The notes below the pieces were generated by a model. The model was not told the DNA's origin. It ran no database searches and saw only the letters and a program-made list of their open reading frames with translations. Source: Pedobacter nyackensis (GTDB lineage Bacteria > Bacteroidota > Bacteroidia > Sphingobacteriales > Sphingobacteriaceae). From it: a DNA stretch of 64,000 nucleotides. This document shows, piece by piece, positions 32,907-41,933 of this stretch. Location: positions 62,001 through 126,000 of the forward strand of contig NZ_FWYB01000007.1 of NCBI RefSeq assembly GCF_900176505.1. Direction: 5' to 3'. The position numbers and the translations under genes are program-made. Position 1 is the stretch's first letter. Each line of letters starts with the position of its first letter.

Positions 32907-33593
32907 ATGAAGTTTGCCCAAATAATCATCCCCCTCCTTTTTTCAATATTTTCGATACAGTCCCTAAAAGCACAAAGTAGCAGTGGTTGGACGAAAGATG
33001 AATTAAGAGCTGCCAATACTGCCGGCAATGCAGATTATCTTACTGGTGAGGAAAAGGACATAGTGATGTACATAAACCTGGCCCGAATGGATGGAGAACG
33101 CTTTTTCAATACATTTTTGCAGGATTTCATTGATGACCATAATCAGAGGATGCAAAAATACAGTAACTACGAAAGACTAAAAATCAGCAGAACAAGCAGC
33201 TATTACCGTAGTTTAAAGAATGACCTTAAAAACATAAGACTTTTACCTGTTTTTTATCCTGATGAAGCGCTAAGCCAGGTAGCCTGGCAACATGCAAAAG
33301 AGCTAAACAAAAAAAATTACGCATCACACAGCTCAATGGATGGAAGAAGCCCGAAAGACAGAATCGGGAAGATATACCCAAAAAAATCAAGCGGTGAGAA
33401 CCTTGCTTTTGGCTTTTCTACCGGTCTTGGAAATGTTTGCATGCTTTTACTCGATAAAGGAGTGCCGGATTTAGGTCACAGAAAATTACTTCTAAATACA
33501 TCATATCAACTAAATACAGTCGGCGTAAGCATCCAGCCCCACAAAACATACCAGCATTGTGCTGTTATGGATTTCGTATCCCTGCCGAATTAA
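32907..33593 (+). CDS. Secreted CAP-domain protein
   Basis: Protein of 228 aa with signal peptide (1-22, ending LKAQ). The CAP/SCP-PR1 fold is indicated by EEKDIVMYINLARMDGERF, ALSQVAWQHAKELNKKNYASHSS near residue 130, SSGENLAFGF near 163, and DLGHRKLLLNTSYQLNTVGVS near 190 with cavity-type His and Glu residues. Function in bacteria is poorly known; extracellular stress or envelope roles are possible. It follows the sigma factor by 23 bp. The gap of about 235 bp after it holds no recognised gene. Confidence 0.8.
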   Translation: MKFAQIIIPLLFSIFSIQSLKAQSSSGWTKDELRAANTAGNADYLTGEEKDIVMYINLARMDGERFFNTFLQDFIDDHNQRMQKYSNYERLKISRTSSYYRSLKNDLKNIRLLPVFYPDEALSQVAWQHAKELNKKNYASHSSMDGRSPKDRIGKIYPKKSSGENLAFGFSTGLGNVCMLLLDKGVPDLGHRKLLLNTSYQLNTVGVSIQPHKTYQHCAVMDFVSLPN

Positions 33594-33827
33594 TAATAAT
33601 ATAATTTATATGGTCTTTTTTTTTGATTTTATCAAAAAGGTAACGAAATTTGCACCATGAATTCCAATTCCTTCAAAGACTTTATGATCTTAACCCCGAA
33701 TCCCTCATAATACTGAAACGGTTCGGGGGAACATTCTATCTATTGTAAATTAAAAATTGCATCTGGCTGCTTTGCCTTCAACACTATTATATTCCAGACC
33801 ATTTTGTGTCTGTCTATCATCAAAATC

Positions 33828-35381
33828 ATGGAAAATCGTAAATTTAGTTCAATCATTGGAAAAACACTGCTTTGGTTAGCTTTATCAGGAACAGTAGCTT
33901 TAATTATAGCTGCCTTCTATCAGGCTTCTTCGTTTTACCTCCTTATTGCGCTGCCTTTAATTCTTATTACCGCGATTGGATACGATCGTTTTCAATCCAA
34001 ACACGCAGTATTGCGTAATTATCCTATTGTAGGTCGTTTGCGCTACTTCTTTGAAGCCATCAGACCGGAAATGAGACAATACTTCTTTGAATCGGATCTG
34101 GACGGAAAGCCGTTTAACAGACGCCAAAGGTCTATCGTTTACCAAAGAGCTAAGAATGAGCGTGAAACTGTTGCTTTTGGTATGCAGGTGGATCCTTATC
34201 AACAAGGTTACGAATGGGTATCACATAGTATCTACCCTAAAAAAATAGTGAACACAGATTTACGTGTAGCAGTGGGTAACAAACATTGCGCACAGCCATA
34301 TAGCTTAAGTATTTTAAACATCGGCGCCATGAGTTTTGGTGCATTAAGTAAAACAGCCATCACTTCATTAAGTAATGGAGCAAAATTAAACGGCTTTGCG
34401 CATAATACCGGTGAAGGTGGTATTAGTCCGTACCACGTAAAAGGAGGTGGCGACCTGATCTGGCAAATCGGTACAGGATACTTTGGCTGTAGAGATAATG
34501 ATGGTCATTTTGATGCCGCTCTATTCCAAAAAAACTCCAGACGTACCTATGTAAAGATGATTGAAATCAAATTGTCTCAAGGTGCTAAGCCTGGCCATGG
34601 AGGTATTTTACCTGCGGCTAAAAACACGCCGGAGATTGCTGAAATCAGGAATGTAAAGGCAGGTACAACAGTAATTTCTCCACCTGCGCACAGTACATTT
34701 AACAACGCTAACGGATTGATGGGCTTTGTAAAACAACTGCGCGACCTTTCAGAAGGTAAGCCGGTTGGTTTTAAATTATGTATTGGTAGCAAACAGGAGT
34801 TTATCGACATCTGTACAGCTATGCAAACCACAGGTGTTACACCAGATTTCATTACGATAGATGGTGCTGAAGGTGGTACCGGTGCAGCCCCACTGGAATA
34901 TACAGATTATGTCGGTATGCCTTTAATGGATGCTTTGGCCTTTGTCAATTCAACACTAATCGACTTTGATTTAAGAGACAGCATTAAAATATTAGCCTCA
35001 GGAAAAATCATTACCGGTTTTGACATTATGAAAGCACTTTCACTGGGCGCTGATGCCTGCTACAGTGCAAGAGGAATGATGATGGCCTTAGGGTGCATAC
35101 AAGCTTTAAAATGTGATAGCGGAAAATGCCCTGTAGGTATTGCTACTCAGGATAAGAGTTTATACAAAGGTATCGACGTAACAGACAAGAAACACAGGGT
35201 AGCTAATTTCCATAAAAACACCATTCATGCAACAGTAGAGCTGATGGAAGCCTGTGGTTTCGACACCCCGGATCACATCAAACCTGAGTGTTTCCACAGA
35301 AGGATCGACAATACCAGGACTATGAACTTCAGGGATATCTATTTCGCTAAACAGTCACAAGAGCGTCCTGTAACCGTTTAA
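33828..35381 (+). CDS. FMN-binding glutamate synthase family protein
   Basis: Protein of about 517 aa, taken from MENRKFSSII. Two N-terminal transmembrane helices (residues ~10-50) precede a barrel homologous to the central and FMN domains of the glutamate synthase large subunit, with LNIGAMSFGALSKTAITSLSNGAK near 165, LSQGAKPGHGGILP near 245 and TIDGAEGGTGAAPLEYTD near 335. Cysteines of the Fe-S type occur in CDSGKCPVGIATQ near 430. It lacks the glutamine amidotransferase domain, so it is not a full GltB. The reaction is unknown. Such membrane-tethered forms are common across bacteria. Confidence 0.85.
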   Translation: MENRKFSSIIGKTLLWLALSGTVALIIAAFYQASSFYLLIALPLILITAIGYDRFQSKHAVLRNYPIVGRLRYFFEAIRPEMRQYFFESDLDGKPFNRRQRSIVYQRAKNERETVAFGMQVDPYQQGYEWVSHSIYPKKIVNTDLRVAVGNKHCAQPYSLSILNIGAMSFGALSKTAITSLSNGAKLNGFAHNTGEGGISPYHVKGGGDLIWQIGTGYFGCRDNDGHFDAALFQKNSRRTYVKMIEIKLSQGAKPGHGGILPAAKNTPEIAEIRNVKAGTTVISPPAHSTFNNANGLMGFVKQLRDLSEGKPVGFKLCIGSKQEFIDICTAMQTTGVTPDFITIDGAEGGTGAAPLEYTDYVGMPLMDALAFVNSTLIDFDLRDSIKILASGKIITGFDIMKALSLGADACYSARGMMMALGCIQALKCDSGKCPVGIATQDKSLYKGIDVTDKKHRVANFHKNTIHATVELMEACGFDTPDHIKPECFHRRIDNTRTMNFRDIYFAKQSQERPVTV

Positions 35382-35435
35382 AATCAGACGCATTCAATAA
35401 AAATTCGTTAAATTTACGGCCACAAATTATTTCAA

Positions 35436-37364
35436 TTGAAAAAAGAGAATACTGTAGCCGTAAATTTATATCTGGCCCTGGCCTATCGCTTCCTGATCCT
35501 ATTGGTTTTATATGCCTTATGTCGACTAGGATTTTATTTTTTTAACTACAGCTTATTTCCCAATATTAGCTTTCCCAAGTATTTATACATCCTTTGGGGC
35601 GGATTAAAATTTGATACTGCAGCACTGATCTATATCAATGCTATATTTATTTTGTTAGCCATCATCCCATTTCCTTTTAAATACAACAATGGGTACCAAC
35701 GCTTTTGCAAATGGCTTTTTATCGTCACCAATAGCTTAGGCCTTATGGCAAACTTTGCCGATTTTGCCTATTATAAATACACGCTCAAAAGAACAACAGC
35801 AACAGTTTACAGTCAATTTAGTCACGAGCAGAACAAGTTTAAACTATTCGTAGATTTCTTAACGGACTATTGGTACCTCGTCCTGCTATTTGCAGTTTTC
35901 ATCTGGCTATTCATAAAGCTGTATGACCTGATCCAGGTTAAAAAACCAAATCAGTTCAAATGGCCTGCTTATGCCATACAAACAGCACTAATTCCGCTTA
36001 TAGCCTTTCTTTGTATTACAGGTGTGCGCGGCGGAATAGGCTCTTCTACCAGACCAATTACCCTAAGTAATGCTGGTGAATATGTCGACACCCCCGACCA
36101 GATGAGTTTAGTACTCAACACCCCTTTCAGCATCATCAGAACCCTGAAATCTTCAAAACTGAAGCCGGTTAACTTCTATGATGAAGAAACCTTAAATTCT
36201 ATCTACAACCCTATCCACCAGCCTGCAAATACCGGAGCGTTTAAAAAACTCAACGTGGTATTCTTAATCATCGAAAGTCTGGGAAAAGAAAGCATTGGCA
36301 GTTTAAACAAAGATCTTTTAGATGGAAAATACAAAGGCTATACGCCCTTTATTGATTCACTGGTTTCAGAGAGTTTTACATTCACAAATACTTACGCCAA
36401 CGGCCGTAAATCAATAGACGCCTTACCATCCGTAATTTCAGGCATTCCATCCATAAGAGAGCCCTATGTGCTGTCCGTATATTCCGGCAACAAAACAACC
36501 AGTATAGCTAAATTATTGGGCGACAAAGGTTATGAAACTGCTTTTTTCCATGGTGCTCCAAATGGTTCAATGGGTTTTTCTTCCTATACAAACCTGGCGG
36601 GTGTTAAGCGGTATTTCGGAAAGAACGAGTATAATAACGATGCCGATTTTGATGGTACCTGGGGAATCTGGGACGACAAGTTTATGCAATACATGGCTAA
36701 TACCATGAACACGTTTAAACAGCCTTTCTTCTCGGCCTTTTTCTCCTTATCCTCTCATCATCCCTTCAAAATGCCGGAAGAATATGTAGGTAAATTCCCT
36801 AAAGGACCACTGCCGGTTCAGGAGGTTTTTGGTTATACCGATATGGCTTTGCGTAATTTCTTCAAAACTGCATCTACCATGCCCTGGTACAAAAACACAC
36901 TATTTGTATTGTGTGCAGACCACGCTACAGTAACCCATTTACCTGAATACCAAACCACTCCAGGCTCCTTCTCTATTCCAATCGTATTTTATTACCCGGG
37001 TGGAGATTTAAAAGGTAAAACCGATAAAATTGTACAACAAATAGACATCATGCCTACTGTTTTAAATTACCTGAATTATGATAAACCTTATTTCGCAATG
37101 GGCTTCGATGCTTTTGCGAATAAACAGGATAATTTTGCAGTGAACAACAATGATGGTACTTTTAGTTTTTTCCAGGGCGATTACCTACTGATCAATGATG
37201 GAAAAGTTAACCTGTCCCTGTTCAATTTAAAAACCGACAGATTAACCAAAAACAACATCCTGGATAAAGAACCCCTGATTGTTGAAAAAATGGCTAAGTA
37301 TTTAAAAGCTTTCATACAGCAATATAATAACCGAATGATAGAGAATAAACTGACAGCGAAATAA
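35436..37364 (+). CDS. LTA synthase family membrane sulfatase-fold protein
   Basis: Protein of 642 aa with five N-terminal transmembrane helices (about residues 10-215) and an extracytoplasmic alkaline-phosphatase-fold domain. Motifs are NVVFLIIESLGKESIG near residue 275 (metal), TNTYANGRKSIDALPSVISGIPS near 320 (nucleophile region, Ser where Gram-positive LtaS has Thr), and FVLCADHAT near 490. Members transfer or hydrolyse phospho-alcohol head groups on envelope glycans. Bacteroidota make no lipoteichoic acid, so the substrate is unknown. The start codon appears to be TTG. The GtrA-like gene follows after 3 bp, suggesting a shared envelope-modification role. Confidence 0.85.
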   Translation: MKKENTVAVNLYLALAYRFLILLVLYALCRLGFYFFNYSLFPNISFPKYLYILWGGLKFDTAALIYINAIFILLAIIPFPFKYNNGYQRFCKWLFIVTNSLGLMANFADFAYYKYTLKRTTATVYSQFSHEQNKFKLFVDFLTDYWYLVLLFAVFIWLFIKLYDLIQVKKPNQFKWPAYAIQTALIPLIAFLCITGVRGGIGSSTRPITLSNAGEYVDTPDQMSLVLNTPFSIIRTLKSSKLKPVNFYDEETLNSIYNPIHQPANTGAFKKLNVVFLIIESLGKESIGSLNKDLLDGKYKGYTPFIDSLVSESFTFTNTYANGRKSIDALPSVISGIPSIREPYVLSVYSGNKTTSIAKLLGDKGYETAFFHGAPNGSMGFSSYTNLAGVKRYFGKNEYNNDADFDGTWGIWDDKFMQYMANTMNTFKQPFFSAFFSLSSHHPFKMPEEYVGKFPKGPLPVQEVFGYTDMALRNFFKTASTMPWYKNTLFVLCADHATVTHLPEYQTTPGSFSIPIVFYYPGGDLKGKTDKIVQQIDIMPTVLNYLNYDKPYFAMGFDAFANKQDNFAVNNNDGTFSFFQGDYLLINDGKVNLSLFNLKTDRLTKNNILDKEPLIVEKMAKYLKAFIQQYNNRMIENKLTAK

Positions 37365-37367
37365 GAC

Positions 37368-37853
37368 ATGCGTAAATTCCTGTTAAAAATAATAGACTTC
37401 TTCTACGCTCCTTTTTCCCGCGTGTTGTCACTTCATACCTTCAGGTACCTTGTGTCCGGCGGAACAACTGCGGCCAGCGGTATCATTATTTATTATATCG
37501 TTTACAACTGGATACTCCATCAAAAGGATGTACATCTGGATTACCCACCTCTTCCCGGCCTGATAACTGCCCCAATTGCAGCCTTTATTATAGAATCTGT
37601 GATTACCTTTTTCATCGGCTTTATGCTGAATAAATACCTGATTTTCACAAAATCCAATTTAAAGGGAAGGATCCAGTTATTCCGGTATGGATCGGTAGTC
37701 GTCACCAATATTCTACTCAATTATGCCATGCTTAAAGTATTGGTAGAAGCCTTTGGTTTTTATCCTACTGTCTCTAAAATTATCATCACCACAATCCTTG
37801 CCGTTTTTAGCTATTTTTCTCAAAAACATTTTTCTTTTAAAGTAAGAAAATAG
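37368..37853 (+). CDS. GtrA family membrane protein
   Basis: Protein of 161 aa with four transmembrane helices. It contains RYLVSGGTTAASGIIIYYIVYNWILH near residue 26 and FFIGFMLNKYLIFTKS near 84, then LFRYGSVVVTNILLNYAMLKVLVE and a final SYFSQKHFSFKVRK, all typical of GtrA. These proteins are thought to help move lipid-linked sugars across the inner membrane. It is 3 bp downstream of the LTA-synthase-like gene. Confidence 0.85.
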   Translation: MRKFLLKIIDFFYAPFSRVLSLHTFRYLVSGGTTAASGIIIYYIVYNWILHQKDVHLDYPPLPGLITAPIAAFIIESVITFFIGFMLNKYLIFTKSNLKGRIQLFRYGSVVVTNILLNYAMLKVLVEAFGFYPTVSKIIITTILAVFSYFSQKHFSFKVRK

Positions 37854-37937
37854 ATCATTTTATAGCCATTATCCTCATTTTATTTGCTAAAAGCTAACTA
37901 TTACGCTATCTTGGTCAAATCAAAATATAGGTTAAAA

Positions 37938-39722
37938 ATGAGTGATTTTAATGACTTCAACAACCCTCAGGTAGCTAAACTACCCAAGCATTTAAGGCAG
38001 TTTATTGTTGAACAGCACTATGAAAAATACACGCCCATAGATCAGGCGGTATGGCGCTATGTGATGCGTCAGAATTATAGTTATTTAAAACATGTAGCCT
38101 ATTATCCTTATATCAAAGGCTTGCAGCGCGCAGGCTTAAGCATTGAGTACATTCCTCATTTGCAGACGATGAACGATAACCTTGGCAAAATTGGCTGGGG
38201 CGCAGTTACGGTGGATGGTTTCATCCCGCCTTCTGCATTCATGGAGTATCAGGCTTACCGCGTATTGGTAATTGCAGCCGACATCCGACAAATCAATCAT
38301 ATTGAATATACCCCAGCTCCTGATATCATTCATGAATCAGCAGGACATGCGCCTATCATTGCCGATGCAGATTACAACAGTTATCTGAGCTATTTTGGTT
38401 CTATTGGTGCCAAGGCCATGTTCTCTTCAAAAGATTTTGAATTGTATGAGGCTATCCGCAGTCTTTCTATTTTAAAAGAAGCCGTAGACGCACCAAAAGA
38501 AGATATTGAAAAAGCAGAAAAACAACTGCAGGAAATTTCTGAAAACATGGGAGAACCATCAGAGATGGCCTTATTGAGCAGACTCCATTGGTGGACTGTT
38601 GAATATGGTCTGATTGGCACCCTTGAGGATCCAAAAATTTATGGTGCAGGATTGCTTTCTTCTATCGGAGAAAGTTCAAGTTGCATGCGCGAGGATGTGA
38701 AAAAATTATGGTACAATATCGATACGATTAACTATAGCTACGACATCACCAAACCTCAGCCTCAGCTGTTTGTAACAGAGACTTTCCAGAACCTGATTGA
38801 CGTTTTAGAAACCTTTGCCAATACAATGGCCTTCAGAAAAGGAGGAACTGAAAGCATCGGGAAAGCTATTGAATGTAAAAACCCGGCAACAGCAGTGTAT
38901 AGCTCAGGCTTGCAGGTAACCGGAGTATTTACTGATTTGGGTGTTGACGAGCACAATAACCTCACTTTTATAAAAACTACGGGACCATCAGCCATTGCTG
39001 TAAATAATGTGCAGCTTGAAGGACATGGGAAATTTTACCATAAAGATGGATTCTCTTCACCTGTGGGTAAATTAAAAGGCCTGGCCAGGCCTCTTGAAGC
39101 ACTTAACGCAGCAGAATTATTGGATTGCGGCATTCAGCCCGATGCTGAAGCAAACCTCGAATTTGCGAGTGGCATTACCGTAAAAGGTATCGTTAAAAAC
39201 ATCCATCAGCATGATGGCAAAACGGTTATGATTTCATTTGAGGACTGCACAGTGAAGGAAAGCAATGGCAACATTCTTTTCCAGCCGGAATGGGGAACAT
39301 ATGACATGGCTGTGGGCGAAACCATCATATCCGTATTTAACGGGGCTGCTGATAAAGAAGCGTATGAAGAAATCACCCACATCAGTGATAAACAAACGCA
39401 TAAATTGGTTTATGATGAGCAAACCCAAAAGCTGCATGCGATCTATAAAACTGTACGTTTGATCAGAGAAAATGGAACAGACTATGAGCAACTGCCGACT
39501 TTGTTTGAAACCTTAAAAAAGGAACACCAGCAGGATTGGCTTTCCGTGATGGAAATTCTGGAAATATTATACCACAAACAGCTTTACCCTGAGCTGGAAA
39601 AAGAAGTCCGCGCTTACCTGGAACTCAAAGCAGTTAATGAGCCGGATCATACCAAATTAATCACCGACGGCTTACATGTGATTGAAAACCCGGTAACGCA
39701 ACTAATCAACGAAGAAGACTAA
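37938..39722 (+). CDS. phhA: Aromatic amino acid hydroxylase (phenylalanine 4-monooxygenase type), long form
   Basis: Protein of about 594 aa from MSDFNDFNN; the upstream frame extension of 18 residues looks non-coding. The catalytic domain (about 20-330) has iron ligands in HESAGHAP near residue 133 (two His five residues apart) and the Glu in WWTVEYGLIGT near 214. It is tetrahydropterin-dependent and would convert Phe to Tyr. The C-terminal ~260 residues have no counterpart in the short proteobacterial enzyme (about 280 aa) and show beta-rich FASGITVKGIVKNIHQHDGK. Upstream of the homogentisate-pathway genes in the same region. A substrate of Trp or Tyr cannot be excluded. Confidence 0.87.
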   Translation: MSDFNDFNNPQVAKLPKHLRQFIVEQHYEKYTPIDQAVWRYVMRQNYSYLKHVAYYPYIKGLQRAGLSIEYIPHLQTMNDNLGKIGWGAVTVDGFIPPSAFMEYQAYRVLVIAADIRQINHIEYTPAPDIIHESAGHAPIIADADYNSYLSYFGSIGAKAMFSSKDFELYEAIRSLSILKEAVDAPKEDIEKAEKQLQEISENMGEPSEMALLSRLHWWTVEYGLIGTLEDPKIYGAGLLSSIGESSSCMREDVKKLWYNIDTINYSYDITKPQPQLFVTETFQNLIDVLETFANTMAFRKGGTESIGKAIECKNPATAVYSSGLQVTGVFTDLGVDEHNNLTFIKTTGPSAIAVNNVQLEGHGKFYHKDGFSSPVGKLKGLARPLEALNAAELLDCGIQPDAEANLEFASGITVKGIVKNIHQHDGKTVMISFEDCTVKESNGNILFQPEWGTYDMAVGETIISVFNGAADKEAYEEITHISDKQTHKLVYDEQTQKLHAIYKTVRLIRENGTDYEQLPTLFETLKKEHQQDWLSVMEILEILYHKQLYPELEKEVRAYLELKAVNEPDHTKLITDGLHVIENPVTQLINEED

Positions 39723-39726
39723 GGTG

Positions 39727-39760
39727 TTAGCCATCCTCGATTAAACTTCAGGATGGCTAA
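39727..39760 (+). terminator. Terminator after the aromatic amino acid hydroxylase gene
   Basis: TTAGCCATCCT pairs perfectly with AGGATGGCTAA around a 12-nt loop, starting 4 nt after the stop codon, then an AT-rich tail. Confidence 0.65.
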
Positions 39761-39785
39761 AATTATTTAACATAAAGAAGCATTA

Positions 39786-40487
39786 ATGAATATAGTATTA
39801 ACAGGTGGCAGCAGTGGAATTGGTTTTGAAACTGCCTTAGAATTCACATTGAATACTGAAAATAAGGTCGTAGTTATTGCCAGATCGGCAGACAAGTTGC
39901 GTAAGCTCCTTGAAATAGCAAAAGGAATTAATCCCGATTGCACATTGTTACCGGTTGAATTCGATATTGTAAATAATGACTACGCTGTATTGGTTCCCTT
40001 TCTTAAAGAAAAGCTTGGCAACATCGATATACTGATCAATAATGCCGGAGCGCTAGTCAACAAACCCTTTTTGGAAACGAGTGCCGAAGACATGTACAAC
40101 ATGTTTGATTCCAATGTGATAGGGCATTTTAACATGATTAAAAACCTGCTTCCTCTAATGGGAACCGGCAGTCACATTGTAAACATAGGCAGTATGGGTG
40201 GTTTTCAGGGGAGTGTGAAATTCCCGGGACTTTCAGCCTATTCTGCCAGTAAATCGGCCTTGCATACCTTAACCGAATGCCTGGCTTTTGAGCTCCAGGA
40301 AACGGGAATTAAGATCAACTGCCTTGCGCTCGGTTCTGCGCAAACAGAGATGCTGGAACAGGCATTCCCAGGCTACCAATCTCCTGTATTGGCCTTTGAA
40401 ATGGGCAAGTACATTGCTGATTTTGCACGTACAGGTCACAAATTTTTTAATGGAAAGGTATTACCGGTAGCTGTAACAACACCTTAG
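39786..40487 (+). CDS. Short-chain dehydrogenase/reductase
   Basis: Rossmann-fold SDR of 233 aa. The cofactor motif is TGGSSGIG (residues 6-13), with INNAG near 84, a catalytic Ser region IVNIGSMGG near 137 and YSASK near 155. The Arg after the first beta strand-helix (IARSADKL) suggests NADP(H). The substrate is unknown. It is followed after 3 bp by an NlpC/P60 gene, which suggests a common transcript rather than a common pathway. Confidence 0.88.
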   Translation: MNIVLTGGSSGIGFETALEFTLNTENKVVVIARSADKLRKLLEIAKGINPDCTLLPVEFDIVNNDYAVLVPFLKEKLGNIDILINNAGALVNKPFLETSAEDMYNMFDSNVIGHFNMIKNLLPLMGTGSHIVNIGSMGGFQGSVKFPGLSAYSASKSALHTLTECLAFELQETGIKINCLALGSAQTEMLEQAFPGYQSPVLAFEMGKYIADFARTGHKFFNGKVLPVAVTTP

Positions 40488-40490
40488 TCA

Positions 40491-41027
40491 ATGAAGAGAA
40501 TCCCTATTCTATTTTATTTTCTATTCCTAACTGTGCTTGCGGCCAAGTCGCAAACCACAGTTCCTGTCCAATACCAACAACTGGTAAGTAAACTAACGGA
40601 ACAGAATCCGGTTAATAAACCGCAAAAGATTGAATCTCCGAACCGCTTATTGGAATTTGCAAAATCCATGCTTGGTATACGGTACAGAACAGCATCAAGC
40701 AGTCCAAGCAGAGGATTTGATTGCTCAGGTTTTGTAAATTATGTATTTAGTAATTTTGGGTTTAAAGTACCCCGTTCATCCCGGGAATTTGCGACAAGCG
40801 GAGAACCTAAAAAACTGGAAGACGCAAAAATTGGTGATGTTATTCTGTTTACCGGAACAAACAGCAGGTCCCGCACACCAGGACATGTAGGTATTATCTA
40901 CTCGATTCATGGTGATGAAGTGAAATTCATACACTCCTCATCAGGTAACGCTAAAGGAGTTACCATTTCAAGCTTAAATGAAGGTTTTTATAAAAAACGT
41001 TTTTTAAAAGTGGTAAGCATTTTATAG
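40491..41027 (+). CDS. Secreted NlpC/P60 (C40) peptidase
   Basis: Protein of 178 aa with signal peptide (1-20, ending AKSQ). The papain-like domain has the catalytic Cys in RGFDCSGFVNYVF near residue 78, the His in GHVGIIYSIHGDE near 138 and a third polar residue in FIHSSSG near 152. Such enzymes cleave gamma-D-Glu-diaminopimelate bonds of peptidoglycan in the periplasm. There are no SH3 or LysM domains. The stop codon lies inside the loop of a terminator hairpin. Confidence 0.9.
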   Translation: MKRIPILFYFLFLTVLAAKSQTTVPVQYQQLVSKLTEQNPVNKPQKIESPNRLLEFAKSMLGIRYRTASSSPSRGFDCSGFVNYVFSNFGFKVPRSSREFATSGEPKKLEDAKIGDVILFTGTNSRSRTPGHVGIIYSIHGDEVKFIHSSSGNAKGVTISSLNEGFYKKRFLKVVSIL

Positions 41028-41041
41028 CCATACCACTTTTA
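41007..41041. terminator. Bidirectional terminator between convergent genes
   Basis: AAAAGTGGTA pairs perfectly with TACCACTTTT across 15 nt. It overlaps the end of the peptidase gene and sits next to the stop of the convergent flavin reductase-like gene. Confidence 0.7.
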
Positions 41042-41043
41042 AA

Positions 41044-41931
41044 TTATAGTAACACTACTTTTAAAGCGTCTTCAACATTTCCTTTACTTAGCCATTGTTT
41101 AGCCAGTTCATGCAACTCACGTTCGCGGTTATTTGCATCCCCTATTGTTGCATCAAGTACTTCTTTTACTTCAGCATCAGTTCTAATGGCATCGATTTCC
41201 TCATCTGCAGGCAATTTTTCGATATTACCAAGCATTCCCAGGTCATTCCCTGTAAGCACTTTTGAGTATCGTACGGCCTTAGGTAAGGCATCTACTCCTA
41301 TTCCCAGTCGACTTAAAGGTTTGGCTACTTTAAACAGGTTTTCTGCAGTAACGCGACAGTACCAATCACCACCTAAACGGGCGACAAGGTCTATCTTTGC
41401 CTGATCAATTTTACCATCCTCATCTAAGATCTCTTCATTAATATGGATGAGTTTTACCTCAGCCAGAATCAGGTTACCGGCACCCGGATTTTCCCCCAAA
41501 TGAATCACTTCTCTGATGGTACACTCCATCTGTACAGGTGCTTCCGCTACCCTGGGTGGTTTTACAAGCTTTGATGGGAGCATCGTAAATCCTGCCTTTT
41601 CAAATTCATTAACACCTTTGGCATATTCCGTACTGGCCAGACTCATTTGCTGTACCATCGGGTAATTCACAATGTTAATCACGCATTCTTTAACCTCCAG
41701 TACATTCTCTAAAGTATGCTTGGTGGTATTATCACGCACCCGCCTTGCCGGTGAAAACACACATAATGGCGGATTGGTGCTAAACATATTAAAAAAACTG
41801 AATGGGCTCAGATTGATATTTCCGGCCTTATCAATTGTAGTCGCAAAGCAAATTGGCCTCGGTGCAACCGCATACTGCATATAATTTTGCAATTGCACCG
41901 GAGTCAATTCTGATGTATCAATAGTCAGCAT
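41044..41931 (-). CDS. Flavin reductase-like (DIM6/NTAB) FMN-binding protein
   Basis: Protein of 295 aa. The N-terminal split-barrel flavin reductase domain (about 10-200) shows YAVAPRPICFATTIDKAGNINLSPFSFFNMFS and NTLENVLEVKECVINIV-like sequence, followed by a Pro-rich VKPPRVAEAPVQMEC. The last ~80 residues are helical and have no recognised domain. It probably binds FMN. Placed 2 bp downstream of the fumarylacetoacetase gene, it may act in aromatic amino acid breakdown, but no step of that pathway obviously needs it. Confidence 0.78.
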   Translation of the reverse strand: MLTIDTSELTPVQLQNYMQYAVAPRPICFATTIDKAGNINLSPFSFFNMFSTNPPLCVFSPARRVRDNTTKHTLENVLEVKECVINIVNYPMVQQMSLASTEYAKGVNEFEKAGFTMLPSKLVKPPRVAEAPVQMECTIREVIHLGENPGAGNLILAEVKLIHINEEILDEDGKIDQAKIDLVARLGGDWYCRVTAENLFKVAKPLSRLGIGVDALPKAVRYSKVLTGNDLGMLGNIEKLPADEEIDAIRTDAEVKEVLDATIGDANNRERELHELAKQWLSKGNVEDALKVVLL

Positions 41932-41933
41932 CC

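Noticed and set aside
33657..33710. Seventeen-codon ORF before the glutamate synthase-like gene
   Set aside because: Short ATG-TAA frame (MNSNSFKDFM...) with no coupling to the next gene and no clear promoter box.
35436..37364. True lipoteichoic acid synthesis
   Set aside because: The family name comes from Gram-positive LtaS; this is a Gram-negative genome and the nucleophile region has Ser in place of Thr.
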